Positions 1 to 10,959 of a stretch of 64,000 bases of DNA are shown here, piece after piece (within the stretch, counting starts at the first letter, position 1; each line of letters begins with the position of its first letter). Where the stretch lies: the NCBI GenBank assembly GCA_019614645.1, contig JABWDB010000031.1, forward strand, positions 682,001 through 746,000, written 5' to 3'. The notes beneath the pieces were generated by a model. That model was not told where the DNA came from and made no database searches. It saw nothing but the letters and a program-made list of their open reading frames with translations. Source of the DNA: Stratiolaelaps scimitus. Taxonomy: Eukaryota; Arthropoda; Arachnida; Mesostigmata; Laelapidae. The position numbers were made by a program, and so were the translations under genes.

Positions 1-349
1 ATATGAACCATACCGTGCACACATATATGTATGCTGTTGGATTATATGTGAAGATTGATTCGAGTGGTTCATAAATGGTTCGAAGCATTAGTATTATTAT
101 TATTATCAAGTCCTATTAACACTTAAGTGTTATCAAGCCATCGTGGTGATTATTCGATGAAATCGGTTCGTAGGGGGGGAGGGGTGTGAGCCAAATGAGC
201 ACCATCTACCTGCACCTCTCTCACTCTCGAATCTGGATCGGGTCCAAGCGACCAACAACTTCTGGGCTAAAAAGCAAAAAAAAAGCAGCCATTGACGCGC
301 CTCCCCGCCAACCAGAGTAACAAACCCCATTATTATAAACAGGGGGTAC

Positions 350-415
350 CTTGAAGAGGAAGTCCTGATCGTACTGCACCACAGGCTGCTGTTGTTGCTG
401 ATGATATCGTTCCAT
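350..415 (-). CDS. Candidate first coding exon of a gene running off the left edge
   Basis: An ATG at 415 in good context (G at -3, G at +4) opens 22 codons starting MERYHQ, with a run of five Gln and ending DQDFLFK. It stops exactly at a splice donor (CTTCAAG then GTACCC) in phase 0. The remaining exons would lie left of the window. The DNA just upstream on this strand (500-700) is a GA-rich leader-like stretch. I do not recognise the protein; a Gln-rich N-terminus is common in regulatory proteins but is not diagnostic. The exon could also be a chance reading frame in repeat-rich DNA. Confidence 0.35.
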
Positions 416-526
416 CCCGTTGCACTTGGCTCGGTGAATGCCACCAGAGCTTTTCCGTGCAAAGAGTAACCACTTGGTATCGTTGTCTCTCGCAACCACC
501 TGCTAGTCGCGCTAGTCCGCCGAAAA

Positions 527-532
<6 letters not shown>

Positions 533-567
<35 letters not shown>
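533..567. repeat. (TC)n / (GA)n microsatellite
   Basis: A near-perfect CT dinucleotide run. Read on the minus strand it is a GA tract upstream of the candidate coding exon at 350-415, a position where GAGA-type promoter elements are often found. It is followed by a short tandem repeat of the CGGCAACTGTTCA type at about 572-608. Confidence 0.9.
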
Positions 568-572
<5 letters not shown>

Positions 573-599
573 CGGCAACTGTTCACGGCAACTGTTCAC

Positions 600-1227
600 G
601 GCAACTGCCGATGATGGCAGTATATCGCAAATGCTGGCACTCCGGGTGGAGTGCTCCAGAAGGCACAAATCGTTTGCTGCATCCTTCCTGCCGTGAAAGT
701 TCTCCCGGTCACGCTTGACCCTCCACACATCCACACACACAGAGGCGGCGAGCACACGGAGACAAGGGAACCCACGCACTCATCAACGAACCCAACTTAA
801 GCTAACCTCTTGACTAGAATTGAGGGCCACGGTTCACCTTTTTCACTCATCGAATTGCTGACTGACTATCACTGGTGACTAGAGCACTAAGTGACTTGAC
901 GACGACGACGACAACGACAACCAGCAGCACTAACTGATTGGCAAGCCCCTTCGAAACGTCGGACGATGCAAGTTTGTTGAATGTCGCCAGATAGTGTCCT
1001 CGTGTCTACGGGCTCACATAGTCGCCAACGCGCTTAGCGCGTGCACGGCCAGCCTTCGAGAGCGCCAGCCTGCTATGGTATTATGCAATGGATCACAATA
1101 GGCCACTTCGGCACCACGATCGACTGGCTGGTGGACCCGTGAAACAGCCCGAGGACGGCAGAGTCCACAACGATCAAAGACACAAGACGTAACGAGAGTA
1201 GCCTGTTATCCTATCGTTGTTGCTTCA
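600..1227. other. Putative 5' flank of the left-edge gene; no gene seen
   Basis: Mixed-composition DNA with a short GAC triplet run near 899-915. It lies upstream of the minus-strand exon at 350-415, so it may hold its leader and promoter. I cannot fix a start site; a TCAGTC initiator-like motif occurs on the minus strand near 855-865. Confidence 0.3.
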
Positions 1228-2118
1228 ATGGAAACAATTTCCCCTGGCAATTTTCTCTACTTCTGCGCACAGACACATTTGCTGCTGTTGTTGCTGCTGC
1301 AGCTGCTGCTGCTGGTACTGGTCATCTACAACACGCCAGCAACGGCCACTCACGGAGTACGATTCGGGTGCAGAAACGACGCGGCTGAGATGAGCGAAGG
1401 GGTGGTCTGCCTTCCAGTCGGTCAGCCATATGACTACTGGAGGCGAATCGTAGTACAAGTGGCGTTCATCGGCTTTGTCCTCATCGTCAACGGTTGTGGT
1501 GCTTGTGGCGGTGCTGCTGGTGTTGGTAGCTGCTGCCGCCGCTGCCGCCGCCGCTGCTGCTGCTGCTGCTGTCGTCGTTGTTGTCGTCGTCCTGTAGGCA
1601 ACTATTGGCACCGATCTACGGTCGGTCACTCTGCATCGGTCCGATCCAGTTTGGTCCGTTCTCTCAACAGCCGTTCGTTGTCGCGGACTGCCGCCGTGAC
1701 GCCGTCTCACGGTAACAACAACGACGACGACGACGACAACACTAACAACAACAACAACAAGCGTTCTGCTGCCGCTGCAGCTGCTACCGTTGGTGGTGGC
1801 GTCCGCGTCGGCGCTGGTGATGGTGACGGTTGTATTGGCGATGCAGTGGCTGTGGCTGCTGCTGCTAGTACAGCAGCTCCCGTCTGTCCACTGGTTGCCG
1901 TCGGCGCGCTGCCCGTCGACCGATCGTCCGGCGGCCGCGGCGGCGGCCGCTGCTGCTGTTGCCGTCGCGTTCGTGACGTCAAGGCTGCCGTAGCTGCGGC
2001 AGCGCCGCGCGACGACGCCGGGAGACGACGGCGAACGGAGCGAGGGAAGGAGATGGCGACCAGCGAACGTTCAGACGGTCAATCGGTCGGCGAGTCTGGC
2101 GGACTGGCGGGCGGTTGA
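1228..2118. repeat. GC-rich island with CTG, CGA and AAC triplet repeats
   Basis: Long open frames exist on both strands here, but they are built from triplet repeats (CTG/CAG near 1279-1317 and 1555-1571, GAC and AAC near 1718-1760, GCC/GGC near 1930-1950). They give homopolymer-like Leu, Cys, Ala, Asn and Asp runs, with no domain I can recognise. Open frames on opposite strands are the expected by-product of triplet repeats. The region may be regulatory or untranslated leader of a neighbouring gene. Confidence 0.5.
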
Positions 2119-2280
2119 TCTAGCAGAGTGGCGTATAGCACGAAACCGCCGGAGGTTGAACGGCGCTCACAATTTCTGTTGTTGGACGGGACGCGCCAGC
2201 CACAGAAGTACCCTGCCGGGTAGAACAACCGCCTGGAGAGCAGATGGCCCTCAGCAGGTAACATGAAAGAAGATTCTCGC

Positions 2281-2393
2281 CAGGTACGAGTGGAAAGGGT
2301 TTAAGCAAATGTGGCCCCAACAGCTCCTCATAGTAGATTACCAGCTGAGGCCTAGGTCAGATAAAAGGGGAGCTGAGAGTCAGCTCGAAAAAC
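2281..2393 (-). repeat. Dispersed repeat C, copy 1
   Basis: The reverse complement of this segment aligns with 44866-44964: both share a TTTTTCGAGCTGA start, a CTATGAGGA block, then GGGGCCA and TTTGCTTA. It is a non-coding interspersed repeat of unknown class. This copy lacks the perfect hairpin that ends the second copy. Confidence 0.6.
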
Positions 2394-2395
2394 AA

Positions 2396-3079
2396 TTATT
2401 ATATAGGTAGCTTGAAAAAAAAAGAAAACCGGACAAACGAGCGAACGGATGAAGAAGGATAGCTAGAAGGACACATTTGATAGGCAGACATCGAGTCAAA
2501 CGGAGGAGGCAACTCAAGTTTCAGAGATGGAACTAGAGAGAGACTCGGGTGTCGAGGGAATGGAAAATCTGGCGAAATAGTGCAGCGTCACACCTATTTA
2601 GGTATCTCTGATCCGTTGTCACAGAATCTCTAAATGAGATGGCTGGTCGGCCTGCCCTTGTGCAGACACCGAGCAGACGACCTCACGGTCGGGGATGGCG
2701 GTACGCCACTAGGTCGTACCCTAGTGGCGCCGGCAAAGACATGTGCAATGCGTTACGTTGGGGTTACGTCGGCGAGGGAGCTCGGGGTAGCAATTACAAC
2801 CTGCTAGATATTTTCGCCCGATCTTTCATGTAAGACCAGTTTCACCTGCATCATTGTCATAATAGTTTGAGTTGGCGAAGAAGCCTCTCTCGAAGAACGT
2901 CGGACGCCGAGGACAGCTTGAGCGTTTGTAACTCCTAGATCCGTCTTCGATTTTCGCACAGACAGATTCGCACTTATTGTTGGGAGCTTCCGCGGATAAA
3001 TTCGCCTGAGTGAATCGCCGAACACTGCAGGTATCGCAAAATGCACATAGTCAAGCGACAACTAGCGACGTGCAGAGGC
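2396..3079. other. No gene recognised
   Basis: Moderately GC-rich unique-looking sequence with short frames only. Nothing else could be supported. Confidence 0.4.
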
Positions 3080-3170
3080 GGTGCTAAAGAACATCGTCTA
3101 CCCTTCCAGTAGTTGAGGGCGGTCACGGTGTTGTCATACATTATGTCATGCCAACATCCCCCCTTTAAAA
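3080..3170 (+). repeat. SINE family 1, truncated 3' fragment
   Basis: This matches the last 100 bases of the complete element at 20185-20736: GAACATCGTC, then GGCGGYCAYGGTGTTG, an imperfect copy of the palindrome, and the CCCCCCTTTAAAA end. The tRNA-like head is absent, as expected of a decayed or truncated copy. Short frames reading FFLKGGCWH on the minus strand are this repeat, not a gene. Confidence 0.6.
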
Positions 3171-5479
3171 AAAACGGATTGTCGGCGTTAAATGTTGGCT
3201 GGGAATCCGCCCCAAGTTGAGGCAGATGGAGTTCAGCGATGGCTAATGCAGCGACGCCGGGGACTGGCACTCTGAAATCGACCGGACGACAGGCGCGCGT
3301 AACCCCTATAATTCCGTTGTGTATGATTTTTGGGCGTGATCTGAAAGTGGTCACGTTCATTGGAACTGAGCTAAAAAAAATCTTTATTCCTTTGTGAACT
3401 GTGGAAATCTGACCGGAGACCCTTTCCTGATATGGATACTCCGGCGTCTCTCTTACCCATTCCAGTGGACATATGTCATAATAAGCAACTGACATACTCT
3501 ACGTATAGTTGATTAACAAAGCTAATTTTGACCTGGAATTTGCATGGGTCATCGATCATTTGCATCATTGAGTATCTAAATATAGATACCTTCCACATAT
3601 TCTACCCGACCGGGGCCCGGTGCCCGACAGAAGTCTCCCGATATTTGCTTTCATTATATTTAATACTTAAGATTTATTATAAATATCATAATGTTCAAAG
3701 CAAGGTAGGATCTCCTCGATAAACCTGGCCGAAATCGACTAAGTCGACTCATATAAAATATATAATACATTAGTATTGATTTATTCGACACACACACTAT
3801 GCATAGGCCGTAGGCCAATGACCTGGTCTTTGACAGAAAAAAAATTGGCGTTTAACTTGATCAGGTCTTTTCAAGGTTGGATTCGACTCTGGGTCCTCTG
3901 ACAATCAACCGATCAGCATCTAATAATGCAAATAATGCACTAATAGACAATAGTTTACTAGTCAAGCGGCTTAAGTTACCACAAAAGAAATTTCCATAAC
4001 TTACTAATCGTTGTGAGTCATTTTGTCTACTTCGTTATTTTTCAAAGTCCTGTCTCCAGTCGCACACACAGTCTCGATCGGTTGCCCGAAGCGACCCGAA
4101 CCGTATCCTGCCAGTTAGTTAAACTCGGTGTAAGCTTCAAAATCTGTCACCTGGGCCTTCACTACGACTGGAGTTGCCTCGGACTCGCTTGGTCACGCTC
4201 GGTTACATGAAGCACACGTTACGTCAACGCTTCTGAGGCGGCGGGCTAACCTCCCACTTGGAGAACCTTTTTCTGACGAATTTACTGGTCACCTTTTAAC
4301 CTCATTAGTCTTTTACATTCTTCTGAGCCATCCGAAGTTTGGCTGCACCCCCCTTAGATCGCAAAGGCGGCGCGGTTACATTCGACGGACGTAATATAGC
4401 GTCGTAATGCCGTTGCCCAACGCTCCATCGGTACGCAGAGTTTTCCGTGGTTGTTAACCGAAGAAGGTTTGCGTCTAAGGTATCGCAGATAGTGAGAACA
4501 CAACATCTTAGATGTTCTCATTCGACTGAAGCTGAAGACGATTCGGCCTCATTGTGAAAATTATAAAATATAATTGTATAATGTTATTTAGAAATTTCCA
4601 CGAAATATGCACGAAATGTTTAGAAAAAAAATTGTGCGGCGATGACTCAGTCAGCGAACGACCAAGCGAGATTTTTATAAATAAGAAAATTCTCTACACA
4701 TTTTTGATCATACTAAAACCCGGGGGATATGTTTCGACATTGGCGGTGATTTGACGGCCGACTCTGTGTAGTCATAGTTTGAGCAAAAGCTTTAACCATT
4801 CGCTTCTTGGACGGCTCAAAACCAAGCAAAAAATCACGAAGAAAATTACTAGAGTTATTCTTAAGGCTGGAAATCAGTCACTGAAATCGACCCCTCTTAA
4901 AAATTGTCAATATGTTACTTGTAATGAAAATATGATCCCACACTTTGCTTCGAGGTTAAAACGAAAAGCGTATCCTTGCTCCCAACACAATATACAGGAA
5001 TACGAATTCAATGCAACAAATTCGAAGACTCTTCCATTTTCAGCCAAGGGCCTGACATTTAGTATAGGTATCTTCTAAATGAAGTTGAAGGCGAGGGACG
5101 ATATTAAGGTTTTCAGGTACTCAGCGCGGGTTAGGTTTTTTTTAAGCGGTATTAAGGTTTTCAGCCTTAGTGCTTTCTCTGTTCTGATACTAAGAATCTC
5201 GTGATCTAGGAAGGTTAGAAATTCGTCTGTCATGTTAAGCTTCTCCAATTTTTTCGGGACATTCGAAGATCCGCTGCCTTGCACACCTCACTTGTCAGTG
5301 TTCTTATATCGACTTCTTGGAGCCACCAGATCTATAACGAGTCTTACAAACAGGCTCGTTCTGCACCAGGTTCGGTTCATCGGTGTCTTTTTTAAACTAT
5401 GATCACCATATCTCTAAACAGTTCGGTACATACTAGGTATTTGACAGTGTGGCGTAGAATTCTACTTCCTTAATAACAA
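3171..5479. other. No gene recognised
   Basis: Only short open frames, most without an ATG start, no splice-supported exon and no recognisable domain. Confidence 0.4.
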
Positions 5480-6110
5480 AAAAAAAACAAAGCAACAAGA
5501 AATAGTGTATTGATTGGGGTCGTCATGACCAGGTAGACTAGGCAATGTGTTTGGTCAAAGTTTAGTAACGGACTTAGAACAACATCTGGATCACCCAGGA
5601 TTGTCTGCACTCTGGGGATGGGAGAGCTATTGAAAATGTATACAAAGTCATGGCGACGGTACGACACTACTACTGCACACCAGGTACAGATATTAAACTG
5701 CCCTTGCTTTCACACCACTTTAATACAGTATCAATTGAAGATTCTGATAGATCTTTGCCGTCACGACCATCTCTACGACCATATAATTTGAAATCATCCG
5801 CGTACGTTTCGGAACCATACCTGTAGAAAGAAATCACATTGATGATGTCAAGACTAAAAACACAGATAAGGAGAGGATCCACCCAGGATTCTTGCGGAGC
5901 TTCCGATGGGCCTTTCCCGAGTAATCTAAGCTTATCGTTCACCTTAAACTCGAGATATATATATATATATATATATATATTACAAAGCGACTTGGTCCTA
6001 ATTTTGAAAGACCTACATAGAAACCATGAAACAGAGCTCGGATATGAATTAGGGAGGTTCAGGTCTAACGATGCTAGACTTGGGATCGTATTCAGCCGCT
6101 CCGGCAACAC
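5480..6110 (-). mobile_element. Non-LTR retrotransposon reverse transcriptase fragment (Jockey/CR1-like)
   Basis: The minus strand reads, in broken frames, an APQESWVDPLLICVF stretch (decayed form of the usual GVPQGS..GPLLF block), then YADDFKLYG, the reverse transcriptase active-site block, then SSIDTVLKWCES. After a frame break it reads SSPIPRVQTI and VVLSPLLNFD, matching the LGV.L...L.F block that follows the active site in Jockey/CR1-type elements. Stops, frameshifts and an (AT)n tract at 5955-5981 interrupt it. It is a dead 5'- and 3'-truncated copy. Confidence 0.65.
5955..5981. repeat. (AT)n microsatellite
   Basis: A pure AT dinucleotide run lying inside the decayed retrotransposon fragment. 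Confidence 0.9.
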
Positions 6111-6581
6111 AACTGTGGCTAAGAGGGTTCTAACAGAAGTAGTGCAAAATTAGATTTTGGCATATAATGATTTTTTTTTTAATTATATCCGTCGACAAGA
6201 TTGGTGCCTTCTAATAGCGCCAACCCTAATCATTATAGAGATCCTTTGTCTTACAGGTTTACGGGGCACTTAAATATTGTCACGTTGTATCACTAGGGCT
6301 CAAACCGTTCTAACGTATGGTACAATAGAATACAAACGGGCACAGGCCCCCAGTTCATGCAGCCAAGGAGATCTCCTCCCGAGGTCTCCGCTCTTCTGTT
6401 CAAGCCAATTGCACAATCCATAAAGCCTAAGCATGATCTCATTCAGTTTCATCCGGAGCCGCTTAGTACTGATTTTCATGAAAAGTGTGTCACGTTGAGC
6501 TGTCGCGAAGGCTTTCTAGCCGTTGAAAATTCGAGGGAGCACCATGTTGAGTGAGCAGGAGCTGGTTAATATAGGAGACTA

Positions 6582-7765
6582 ATATATTAGGACATTTCAA
6601 GCGAATTGTCCCGCTCAATCGAATGGCACACAGCCCGAACTACGCGACGCGATGCGTTCATACTTGGAGTGCGTGCGCGCGGCAAGGACGTGGCTTCCTT
6701 TCGAACACTGAGTGGTTTCGATACGATCAGAAAGATGGACACTGCAGCAAAAAGTGCAAATTCCCCCAAAAATCAACGGGAAATCCTCAAGTTTTTGTTT
6801 CTCCAAGGGCACCCTCCACCTGAAATCCATCGACAATTAGTAAACGCGTACGGTAGGTCTGCCTTATGCCTGCGAACGGTGCGACGTTGGTGCGAGCGAT
6901 TTAGCAGTGGAAATTTGGACACCGATGACCATCGAGGCGGGAATCAGCAATCAGGTGCGACAAGGGATAAACGGATAGACAGAATTAAGGCAGCTTTTGA
7001 GCAAACTAGAGCTTGGTCCATGGAGTCTTTGTCGACTGAAACTGAGATTCCTCAGGTGACGTGTCATAGAATTATCACCAATATACTGAAGATGAAGAAA
7101 ATCAAATCAGAAAGGGTTCCCCATACACTGAGTGCTGAGCAGATGAACGGAGCGTGCGACATCTGATTTGAAGACTTATACGCAACAAAGCAGTCGCTTA
7201 GAACACACCGTGTCGATAGACGAGACATGGGTTGGCCTGCATAGACCTCCTGAAAAGGACCAAGCAAAACAGTGCCTCCGATAAGGTGAAGCAGCAGCGT
7301 CTGTGGCAGTGCCAGATAGATTCAGACGAAAGGTGATGATGATACTCGCCCTGGATATCAAGGGCATTTGCTATTACGAAATATTACCCGCAAAATAGTC
7401 AATGGTCCCCGATATCTCAACTTCTTGAAGACATTGATGAACAAATGGCGTGGGATCAACAGCACCGAGTATGGTTACTAATGCAAGACCTCACCGCACT
7501 GCTGAAATTACGGCCTTGATGGAGGGGAACAATATTGATTTAAACGCATGTGATTATGGTTGTTTCAATGCATTAAAAATGGCAATAGGTGGGGTTCCGT
7601 ATGCAAGCGTCGACTTACTCACAAAGCAATAGATAATGAAATAATAAATGGAAATGCGAATGGTAAATATTTGGCCATCCCAAAACCGCTTCAGAGCGCG
7701 GCGCAGAGTACCTCTAACTCATACCAGAAGATCTTTGCTCTAATTTATTTAGTTCAAAAGTTATT
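6582..7765 (+). mobile_element. Decayed mariner element, copy 1
   Basis: A mariner transposase frame runs from the ATG at 6735 to a stop at 7164, about 143 residues. It carries the N-terminal helix-turn-helix region (QREILKFLFLQG, then RTVRRWCERFSSGNLD). Beyond the stop, other frames give HTVSIDETWVGLH (first catalytic Asp in the DETW block), TNARPHRTAE (the usual D of the DNARPH block is replaced) and NACDYGCFNALKMAIGGV (end of the third catalytic block). Several stops and frameshifts make it non-functional. The ends are approximate; a TTAGG-like left end lies at about 6587. Confidence 0.8.
6735..7166 (+). pseudogene. Mariner transposase, N-terminal part
   Basis: This is the longest intact stretch of copy 1's transposase and covers the DNA-binding region only. 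It starts at ATG 6735 (MDTAAKSANSPKNQ). A normal mariner transposase is about 345 residues, so this frame stops after roughly 40% of the length. The remaining catalytic part at 7170-7720 is spread over different frames with stops, and the second catalytic Asp is lost. Confidence 0.75.
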
Positions 7766-8589
7766 GGCATTTAAAGAGCGGCAAGTTCGAACGGAATTCC
7801 CTATTATCTCTTCCTCAAAACTCATTCACCGAATCGTGTAGAATAGCCTATTACACATGAAAATTTCTGTAAGTCATTCATTGTGATGGACGGGCATCAA
7901 TATAGATGTCTGGTCTACTCCAAGATCCAAAACATTAGCTCACCCGATGGACAATGCGATGGACAACCACCATCTATAGGTCTGGACTCAAACACACCCA
8001 CGGTGTGCGGTGCTCCCGTTTATGAAGAAACTTTGTGACAGAATTGCAAAATTTTCTGATATTCCGGAGTCAATTCGTCGCCGGCCGACAATGTCTGAAG
8101 TTATGGGGTTGATTCAAGCAAATCCGCCGGACTGTCAAAAATGGTTCTGCAGTAATGGCTGCATAGTCTTCAAAGCTACCGAGTGGGTCACAGTTCGATG
8201 AGCTAGAATGTTTTATCAAATTTTGCGCTCTGCAAGGCCCGCATCGCTGGTCTAATTCACTTATGTTTAGTAACGTTATTAGATCGGGAGGCCCTGTCCG
8301 CGAGAGGCGAACGGGGAACGGTGTGCGAAGCTTAACACAGGAGAGACGAGAGACATAAGTGCCACTGTCGGTGATCCGATGTCCAACAACAGCGACGTAA
8401 GCGAACTGCGTTCGCTTGCGAGCCACAGAGAACTGTTGTGCTCCATCGCATCGTCCGGGACGATCTTAGCATGAGGAAGATTCTGGCCAAATGGGTGTCA
8501 CGCTGATTGCGGCCGGTATAGAGAGAGGTTTTCGTGTTATTTGTTTGTCAGCACAACTTGCCCTAATTATTCTAGGACGAAGGCGATCC
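7766..8589. other. No gene recognised
   Basis: Repeat-like sequence with short open frames. A 63-codon frame at 8010-8201 lacks a recognisable domain. It may be part of the retrotransposon debris to its right. Confidence 0.35.
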
Positions 8590-9030
8590 TGAAACGTACT
8601 CTCATCACGCTTGACGAGACATTTGTCAAATTGCACATGCAGCCCGACAGGAGCCAGCGTCGCCAATGTTCTGACCCAGATGAAGCAGCTGATCCGGGAG
8701 TGTGTGAACAGATTCGCGGCTGTCAAAAGGATGCTGATTATAGCCATGGCCTTCGACAGAGTGGCTCTCTATCGGCTCCAACCTCCGAAGTAAGCCCGCC
8801 AGACCTCTGTTCGTTTGATCGATTGACGAAGAGACTGAGAGCTACCAACCAATCGAATTGGAACAATTTCGAGTAAACACTCAGAGAGATAGTCTACCGG
8901 AGGTCATATGAAGGGCGTGCCAGAGCTGGCGACCGGATCGCAACGTGTAGCAGGCAAAAACGTTTTGTCATCGATGTCAACCCTGCACCGGATCGGCCCA
9001 CTGTTATGGAAATTGGAATGTCTCCGGTGG
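8590..9030 (+). mobile_element. Possible R1-like non-LTR reverse transcriptase remnant
   Basis: One plus frame reads VLTQMKQLIRECVNRF, then IIAMAFDRVALYRL, recalling the D..GAFD..W block of R1-clade reverse transcriptases. After stops it reads LHRIGPLLWKLECL, recalling the GCPQGS..GPLLWNL block. Spacing and order fit a heavily decayed copy, but identity is low and no active-site YADD/WADD is visible. Confidence 0.3.
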
Positions 9031-9905
9031 TGCGCGTGCGTTTGAAGAAAATTTCCTCCTCTCAAAATAAAATACAAGAAATAGAAACGTGTAATCAATT
9101 CCAGAGATCTTAGTTATAACACACTAAACATCTTTCACAAATATGAATAACTTTTTTTTTATTTAAAAACAAAATCCTGAGTCTTTGCTTTAATCAGCCT
9201 AATAGTACTAGTTGATCTAAGAGGGATTTCTTGCTCAGCTCAGAAGCTTCAGTAAAGGGTCAATCTTGCATAGCTGCGAGGCAAGAGCTGATCTCACCGA
9301 AATTCACTAGTCTCTTCCCGCAACCATTTTAAAGCTAAATCCCTAATGCTGTCCACCTACCCTACGAGGTTCTACAACCTTTTTGAGATTCAATGGGTAT
9401 TTAATTCAAGACACAGCGAAATTCGGTCACATTCAATCTACAGCTTATTTATTTGGCGTTTTTGGTTGTTTTTTGTTTTATATACACAACATATATACAA
9501 TTTGGTCTCACAATTTTCGCAATTGGCTGCTACCAAACTTACAGAAACGTCTACTTTATAGCCGAAGGGTGTTCCGTCGATTCTAACAAATACCAACTAT
9601 GAACAGAAGTATCCGGCTTTCCCGGAAGAACGCCGTGCTGGAAGCGGTTGTTTTTTAACACTTTTCGCCAAGACCACGCACCGTCCTCCGAAAGGCCGGA
9701 CAAACGCACACGTTCGTGTAATGTGTGCTCCATTGTGGCTCCGGGACACAACGGTCATTCCTTCATCATTATCAGCTCGTCCTTCATATTCGTCTAATGC
9801 ACTCCACTGCAGGATCGTTGGGAGAGGGTGTTGTCAATGTTGATATGTCAATCCAGGACATTTAGTGGTAAGTATCACAGATCTCTTTGGTTCCACTGAT
9901 GCAAG
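9031..9905. other. 3' flank of the secreted-protein gene; no gene seen
   Basis: No supported coding sequence. A minus-strand AATAAA (plus TTTATT at about 9448-9453) is a possible polyadenylation signal for the gene at 9906-10864, although this would give a long 3' UTR. Confidence 0.3.
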
Positions 9906-10864
9906 TTACTGGAACTGGGCGCCATCGGCGTCACCTCCGAAAGCGCCAGCGAAGGCCGAGGCATCAAACTGCTGTCCTGCTCCGGCCTGAACTCCCTGAA
10001 CCTGGCCGCCCTGGCCTCCGGCGGCTTCGAAGCCCTGGAATCCCTGGAAGTCCTGAGCGCCTGCAGCGCCCTGAGCTCCAAAGGCCGCTCCGGCATCACC
10101 GCCAAACGCCGACGAATCGAATTGAGGTGCGTCTCCACCAGCAGCTATAGGACACGAACAGCAGTAAGATTGAGAGTGGATAGAGGACAGCGTTAGAGAT
10201 GAATGAATGATAATTATCGAAAGATATGATCTAAAGCTCAGGGTACACTCAACCTAATTTTTTCAGCCGGCGACCGTGCGAGCTATACGATGCACAATGT
10301 GAAGCATAGTGAGCCAGTCTTAAAGGAGGATGTGCCTTTGTTCGACATCTCCGAAAATGGTACGTATCCATCAACCTCACGAGGCACGACAATATTCCTT
10401 CGATATCCATTCGAGTCGCAAACCGTCCTCGATGCAGGTTGGCACTACGCTGCAGCTACGTCAAACGCATTGGCAGCCGTTAGATACAAATATCAGAGGG
10501 AGTAGTATCAGCAGCAGAAACATCGTAACAAGCTAGGCTGTCTGACTCGCAAGGAGAAGCGGCTCAGCTCCCAGGGGGTGTGCTAAGTGTGCAAGTAAGG
10601 AAAGAAGTTGTTAACGAAAATATTCGATTATATCACCGTTGCGAGCCAGCCTAGTTAGCTGATACAGATTTGGGCTGGCTGTTCAATGGAGAATCTCCTT
10701 AGCGTGGAGCTCGTTCACACCACGTTACTATTATGACTATGTCGTCAGATGATCGCGAGTTCACACTGACCTTGCTGTCCAAACGAGGAGAAGTCGGCTC
10801 CGTCGAACTGAGCGAAGGCCACAGCGGCGACGGCAGCAAAGAGGGCAATCTGGAGAGCGTTCAT
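9906..10864 (-). CDS. Small secreted Gly/Ala/Gln-rich protein, two exons
   Basis: Exon 1 is 10771-10864 and exon 2 is 9906-10144, giving 110 residues. The ATG at 10864 starts a clear signal peptide (MNALQIALFAAVAAVAFA, cleavage before QFDG). The exon 1 donor (CAAG then GTCAGT) is phase 1 and joins a TATAG acceptor; the joined codons keep one frame to the TAA at 9906. The mature part is about 92 residues, low in charge and rich in Gly, Ala, Gln and Phe, with three spaced QFD-x-[SA]-x-F units (QFDGADFSSF, QFDSSAFGGD, QFDASAFAGA) and a DFQGFQGFEA stretch. No Cys is present in the mature part. A TATA box lies about 90 bases upstream. I do not recognise the family; composition suggests a structural or cuticle/silk-like secreted protein, which is inference. 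Confidence 0.8.
10145..10770 (-). other. Intron of the secreted-protein gene
   Basis: A 626-base phase 1 intron between donor GTCAGT at 10770 and acceptor TATAG at about 10145. Short frames inside it on the plus strand show no sign of being genes. Confidence 0.7.
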
Positions 10865-10950
10865 TTTGTCGTTTGAGTTGGTTGGTAGACTGTCGTACTT
10901 GACTTGTCAGGGCAGAAGCAGCTGATGTCCATAGCCGGCCAGCGGGTCAG

Positions 10951-10958
10951 CTTATATA
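10951..10958 (-). promoter_or_regulatory. TATA box of the secreted-protein gene
   Basis: The minus strand reads TATATAAG, 87 bases upstream of the start codon at 10864. A start site about 30 bases downstream, near 10925, would give a leader of about 60 bases, typical of a short highly expressed gene. Confidence 0.6.
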
Positions 10959-10959
10959 C

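Noticed and set aside
1228..2118. A 296-codon plus-strand frame starting METISPGNF with Leu, Cys and Ala runs
   Set aside because: It is made of triplet repeats, overlaps long frames on the opposite strand and shows no domain or splice support.
2974..3495. A 173-codon minus-strand frame with an ATG start
   Set aside because: Its centre is the SINE family 1 tail (3080-3170), so it is not a conserved gene; the rest has no domain.
4779..5078. A 99-codon plus-strand frame rich in Lys
   Set aside because: It lacks an ATG start, has no recognisable domain and no splice sites.
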